From Oceanipulchritudo coccoides (lineage in GTDB: Bacteria; Verrucomicrobiota; Verrucomicrobiia; Opitutales; Oceanipulchritudinaceae): a stretch of 64,000 bases of DNA. Location: assembly GCF_010500615.1 (NCBI RefSeq), contig NZ_JAAGNX010000001.1:883531-947530 (forward strand), read 5' to 3'. The notes beneath the pieces are model-generated. The model worked only from the letters and a program-made list of their open reading frames with translations, searched no databases and was not told the DNA's origin. Numbering within the stretch: the first letter of the stretch is position 1; each line of letters opens with the position of its first letter. The position numbers and the translations under genes are program-made. Shown piece by piece: positions 60,342-64,000 of the stretch.

Positions 60342-63287
60342 TTACCAGCGGAGGGTGGCCATCAGGGTGAAGGAGCGGGGGGCTTTCATCTGCTGGGCGG
60401 TGAAGTAAGGATTCCCCGACAAATCGTCGATTGCCCGGCGAGGGAAGGTCCCACGGTCGTCAAGCAGGTTGTCCACATTCAGCTGCAGGACCAGTGTCTT
60501 GGAACCAAGGAAAATCGGGTAGCGGAGCATGGCATTCATGACGAAAATCTCCTCGCCCCGGAAGGGGCGGTTGGGATCCAGAATGTCATTCTCGTCAATG
60601 GCGAAGCCAAGCACGTCCTCATCCTGCCAGCGGAATCCGCCCCCGATCGCCAAGCGCTTCAGCGGGCCTTCGCGGACGGTGTAAACCGAATTCAGGATGA
60701 CCTTCCATTCCCGTTGGACACGCGGGGCAATGCCCTCGGTTGCGTGGATGTCTGTTACGTAGGCCTGCAAGCGGTCGATGGCATCGCCAACGGTTTGGTA
60801 TTCCGAGAAACTCACCGAGTCATCAAGCGGCGCATCACGATTCGCCTCCCAGGTTGGAAGGTATTGGGCGATATACCGATCTGTCACGGGCAGACGTGAA
60901 TCAATGGTTGTTTCGATCCTGCTTACGATCAAGCGGAGGTTCCAACCCGGCAGCGGGTTACCGACGAGGCTGAATTCCAATCCCTCTGACTGGTCGTCAC
61001 GGAAGGTGACCCAGCGTTCTTCCTCAATGATCAAGGATGGATCCACTATATCCCACATGTCGTTGATCCAGTTCGTCATCTGTCCGCGAATATTGCTTTC
61101 GCGCTGGTTGACGGCTGATGTCTCAAAGAAGGTCAGGGATGCGTTGAGTTTATCATTCAGCAGGTTGGCACGAATGCCAAAATCATGGGTTTCACCAAGG
61201 GTGGGCGGAGGTGCATTTCCATAGATGTCCTTGAAGAGGGCGGATGAGGAAATCAAGACATCCGAAAAATTGTAGAAGACCATCCAGTTCCGGTTTAGCC
61301 TGAAGACGACGGAATAGGTCGATGTCGGGTCCTCGTCCGTCACTTCCTTGGGATCCTTGGTTCCGTAATTGAATGTTCCGTCGTAGAGGATTTTGTCACC
61401 AACATCCCATGGGGACCCCCGGAAGTTTTCTCCCGCGTATATGTTCCCATCAACAAATGGAAACGTTGTGCGGCGGGATGACGACTTGTCATCGCGGATT
61501 CCGGCGGTGAGGATCAGGCGTTCATACCCTTCCCGGGCCTGCCAGGTGAAGTACTGAGCCGCCAGAAGATAGGTTTCACGAACTTCATCAATATCTCTTG
61601 GAGAGGTGTGCCGTATCCAGCCCGAGGTGACCCCGGGATCGTCGATCAGATCGAAGTTGGACTGGTAGTAGGGTATAGCGAAAGCCCCGTCCGGTGTTAA
61701 ATCGGTCCGAATGTAGGCTCTGGTGGAGAGCTTGTTGGACCAGTCGCGCAAATCATTGGGAAAGTCTCCAGGAAAGTTACCCAGGAGGCTGGGGGTCGTA
61801 TTGACCCGTCGAAATCCGGCAAAAAGCGAACGGACATCGCGACGCTCGATCATGCCCACCAGGTTAAGACGGCCTACAGGAATACGCCCAAATAGTTTCC
61901 GGTCCCGAAGGTCCAGCTCATAGGTGACCGTGGCCCGGTAGGTATCAGCCGTATTCTGGGCCCCCACGACCTCCGTGCGGGTGGTTTCGATATAGGTGGA
62001 AAGGAAATTCGGATTCGGAGCTCCATTGGGAAGCACTTCGTTGGGATCGATTCTGAGTTGGCCTCCCGGGAAGGCCTGCACCGTGCGGTGCTTTGTCCAG
62101 TTCCGGTTGTAGGCCAGCTCAATGTTCAGGTTTGGAAGGATTTGATGCTGGAGGTTCACCATGAAATCCTGCCACTCAAGGTCACGCTTGAGCCCGTCGC
62201 CCATCAACTGGAGACCTTCGACATCGTAGATGGCGTTGTCCTCCGTGTAGGACTTTATACGGGTCTCATTGATATCGGGATGTCCGGGGATTTCATTTGC
62301 CTCCCCGCGGGCCATACCCCGCCAGGTGGTTGCCTCAATTTCCGGTTGGCCCTGGACGTGGACGGTCAGCTTCCCGTCACGATCGAGGCCGGTGCCCGGA
62401 CTGGCGTCAAGGGGATCGCCCACGTTGGCATATGTCGGCCTTCCCGCCTCAATCCATGGAGTGACCCAGTCATAGCTTACCCAACCGTAGCGGAAAATGC
62501 GTTTCTCGTTCCCCTTTTCAAGGAAAAGGGTCGCGCTGGTCTTTCGGCTCGGACGCCAGGTGAGGGTTCCGAATACACCTTTTCTCAGCAGGCCCGCCGG
62601 CTCGAGAAATTCCTTTTTATCGAAATACAACGCCCCCGTACGGAAGGCCAACTTGTCCTCGATGACTTCACGGCTCACATCCAGTGTGCTTCGGAAACTT
62701 TCCTCCGAATCCGTCTGTACCTGGAGTTCAACTGTGTCTTTCCCGAAGCGCGCCTTCTTTCTCTCGAGGCTCAGCACGCCGCCAGGAGAGCCAATACCAT
62801 ACAGCACGGCATTGGGGCCCTTGGCAATGGTCAGGCGTGTGAAGCTGTAAAAGTCCAACGGCTGCACGCCCAGTTCAAAGAAATCCGCAAGGACGGAGGT
62901 GCTCAGGAAGCCACGCGAATTATAGGGATTGGAAAACCAGATCTGGTTCTGCACGGCATCCTGGTCGCCGCTCTTGTCCCAAGTCGTCACATTGCCGGAT
63001 AAATCCAGCGCGTCGGTGGCGTCATTCGCACCAATGTCCTCGAGGAGCTCGCTCGTGAGGACATCCAGCGAAGCACCCACTTCGCCCAGGTTCGAGCGGA
63101 TGCGTGTGCCCGAAAGGGTCTCTGTCGCCACGTAGCCGACTTCTGAGTCCGCGCTGACAACAAAAGGGCTGAGTTCAACAACTTCCTCCTCCTTCTGTTC
63201 AGTTTCCTGGGCCAGGAGGCCGCTGGCAGGAAGGGAAAGGATCAATAATAATGGGGTGATTCTTTGGGGATTCATAATGGAATTCAT
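60342..63287 (-). CDS. TonB-dependent outer-membrane receptor
   Basis: 981 residues from the ATG at 63287; ATGs at 63341 and 63275 are alternatives. A signal peptide (LLLILSLPASGLLA) is followed by a charged stretch and EEEVVELSPFVVSA, the verrucomicrobial start of the TonB-receptor N-terminus. The plug domain (about residues 50-200; TETLSGTRIRSNLGE, SPGGVLSLERKKA) and a 22-strand-type beta-barrel ending in APRSFTLMATLRW follow. It would import the glycan or oligosaccharides in an energy-dependent way. No SusD-like partner is present, as usual outside Bacteroidota. Operator candidate 5 lies 65 bp upstream of the start used. Confidence 0.92.
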   Translation of the reverse strand: MNSIMNPQRITPLLLILSLPASGLLAQETEQKEEEVVELSPFVVSADSEVGYVATETLSGTRIRSNLGEVGASLDVLTSELLEDIGANDATDALDLSGNVTTWDKSGDQDAVQNQIWFSNPYNSRGFLSTSVLADFFELGVQPLDFYSFTRLTIAKGPNAVLYGIGSPGGVLSLERKKARFGKDTVELQVQTDSEESFRSTLDVSREVIEDKLAFRTGALYFDKKEFLEPAGLLRKGVFGTLTWRPSRKTSATLFLEKGNEKRIFRYGWVSYDWVTPWIEAGRPTYANVGDPLDASPGTGLDRDGKLTVHVQGQPEIEATTWRGMARGEANEIPGHPDINETRIKSYTEDNAIYDVEGLQLMGDGLKRDLEWQDFMVNLQHQILPNLNIELAYNRNWTKHRTVQAFPGGQLRIDPNEVLPNGAPNPNFLSTYIETTRTEVVGAQNTADTYRATVTYELDLRDRKLFGRIPVGRLNLVGMIERRDVRSLFAGFRRVNTTPSLLGNFPGDFPNDLRDWSNKLSTRAYIRTDLTPDGAFAIPYYQSNFDLIDDPGVTSGWIRHTSPRDIDEVRETYLLAAQYFTWQAREGYERLILTAGIRDDKSSSRRTTFPFVDGNIYAGENFRGSPWDVGDKILYDGTFNYGTKDPKEVTDEDPTSTYSVVFRLNRNWMVFYNFSDVLISSSALFKDIYGNAPPPTLGETHDFGIRANLLNDKLNASLTFFETSAVNQRESNIRGQMTNWINDMWDIVDPSLIIEEERWVTFRDDQSEGLEFSLVGNPLPGWNLRLIVSRIETTIDSRLPVTDRYIAQYLPTWEANRDAPLDDSVSFSEYQTVGDAIDRLQAYVTDIHATEGIAPRVQREWKVILNSVYTVREGPLKRLAIGGGFRWQDEDVLGFAIDENDILDPNRPFRGEEIFVMNAMLRYPIFLGSKTLVLQLNVDNLLDDRGTFPRRAIDDLSGNPYFTAQQMKAPRSFTLMATLRW

Positions 63288-63351
63288 TGGGTAGTTATGG
63301 AAACTATACGAGATCCTTCCCGCCTGCACAGGTCGGAGCAATCAGGATCAA

Positions 63352-63363
63352 TGATACGTAACA
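63352..63363 (-). promoter_or_regulatory. LacI-type operator candidate 5
   Basis: TGATACGTAACA, 65 bp upstream of the TonB receptor ATG at 63287 and 17 bp before (to the left of) the stop at 63380 of the partial GH110-like gene. It is identical to candidates 1, 2 and 4. Confidence 0.65.
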
Positions 63364-63379
63364 CCAGGCGACTGCGTGG

Positions 63380-64000
63380 TCAGGGGTGCTGAGGGAACCC
63401 GTCGTTATCGATCAAGGTGAGGGTAGCAGCCGAAGTCTCGTCAGTGGATAGGGTGTGCGTGTTTTCGCCCTCGTAGGTATTGCTCTCGATCCGCGCATTG
63501 CGGCAGAAGGTGAGCTCAATCATCGGGGAACCGGGATGAAGGACTGGCGCCTCATTGGTCTGCATGATGGTATTCTGAAGAATTTCCAAGCCCTCCACGC
63601 GCTCTGCCCAGACGATGCGGTTACCGAAGGTATGGACCTGGTTACCGACAAAGCGAATATTCCGGTCATAGGTGGAGGAGGCATCAAACTGCCGGCCCAA
63701 TCTCGGGGTGACCCTGAGGACGGCATGTTCCATGCCGCTGTATGCGCAGTATTCAAAGCGGTTGTTCTGAATGAGCACGTCCTCGACGCTTCCTGATTCA
63801 AACCAGAACCATGATTCTCCCCGGAGGAAGATCGTCGACATCATGGAAGAAAAGGTGTTGTCCTCGATAAGGACCGGTAGTGGTGTTTTCAGGACAACAC
63901 TTCGAGCACGGTGATCCTTGATGGTGCAACCCCGCATGGTGAAGGAAGGATTCCATGTCTTGTTCTCGAGCAGGTCCCCGTCCTTCAGGGATTTCCCAAG
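63380..64000 (-). CDS. GH110-related beta-helix protein (5' part beyond the right edge)
   Basis: At least 206 residues; the frame is open to the right edge. The visible part is the C-terminal third of a GH110-like protein: GDLLENKTWNPSFTMRGCTI, HRARSVVLKTPLPVLIEDN, then WFWFESGSVEDVLIQNNRFEYC, the counterpart of WFEQGGVSDCVIQGNTF in the gene at 58556. The acidic catalytic region would lie in the missing part, so activity cannot be judged. It is on the same strand as the TonB receptor and ends 17 bp to the right of operator candidate 5. Confidence 0.8.
   Translation of the reverse strand, partial: LGKSLKDGDLLENKTWNPSFTMRGCTIKDHRARSVVLKTPLPVLIEDNTFSSMMSTIFLRGESWFWFESGSVEDVLIQNNRFEYCAYSGMEHAVLRVTPRLGRQFDASSTYDRNIRFVGNQVHTFGNRIVWAERVEGLEILQNTIMQTNEAPVLHPGSPMIELTFCRNARIESNTYEGENTHTLSTDETSAATLTLIDNDGFPQHP

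Noticed and set aside
60753-60764. TGTTACGTAGGC inside the TonB receptor gene, close to the operator consensus
   Set aside because: It lies inside a coding sequence, well away from any start; such partial matches occur by chance in 64 kb.

Overview
The window looks like a chromosomal segment of a marine-type Verrucomicrobiota bacterium, most likely class Opitutae. The signs are a PEP-CTERM protein, several secreted proteins with Asp-rich calcium-type motifs followed by C-terminal modules of the 'S-x-D-L-x-N-W ... F-F-R' type, a TonB receptor with the verrucomicrobial 'VELSPFVVSA' N-terminus, and a sulfatase-rich polysaccharide locus under a LacI-type regulator. This assignment rests on gene style, not on a marker-gene search.

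Bases 1-37,600 are mostly housekeeping. From the left: a heterodimeric ABC exporter (first gene cut by the window edge); a small PGPGW-type membrane protein; a bacterial relative of the tRNA-queuosine mannosyltransferase GTDC1/QTMAN; a DUF456 membrane protein; three secreted proteins, one with a lipase-like alpha/beta-hydrolase domain; lysS followed by a LolC/E-LolD pair; hpt; an orphan PstS-like protein; an RND efflux pump with its adaptor; tRNA-Gln, tRNA-Pro and tRNA-Phe, the last with a decayed partial copy beside it; rpmI-rplT-pheS-pheT with an attenuator-like hairpin before pheS; fabG-acpP-fabF; a DUF4203-like membrane protein; ppc; and an ArsC-type low-molecular-weight phosphatase/arsenate reductase.

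Bases 32,100-37,150 are accessory. An intact tRNA-Arg(CCT) is followed by a two-gene AbiEi/AbiEii toxin-antitoxin operon. A broken copy of the same tRNA's 5' half lies beyond it, as expected for a small island or its remnant, although no integrase is present. A secreted protein with 14 RCC1 repeats follows. Three copies of a short repeat (TTGTAACC, about 20-24 nt, then TTCCAG) occur only in this stretch, on either side of the AbiE operon and of the RCC1 gene.

Bases 37,600-64,000 form one polysaccharide-utilisation locus. It holds five formylglycine-type sulfatases, a GH110-type alpha-galactosidase, four further right-handed beta-helix proteins (one cut by the right edge), a TonB-dependent receptor, a GPH-family sugar symporter, a LacI-family regulator, and three paralogous secreted beta-rich proteins. 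A near-palindrome, TGATACGTAACA, with the central CG typical of LacI-family operators, occurs before the first sulfatase, before the lacI-type gene itself, before two of the three paralogues, and before the TonB receptor. The simplest reading is one regulon for a sulfated, probably alpha-galactose-containing marine glycan: uptake by the TonB receptor, desulfation and trimming by exported enzymes, import by the symporter, and cleavage by a GH110 enzyme that lacks a signal peptide.

The observations most worth following up are the shared operator, the three paralogues that keep one body but carry three different C-termini, the AbiE island in tRNA-Arg, the dispersed repeat, the QTMAN-like gene, and a symporter that seems to need an ATT start codon.
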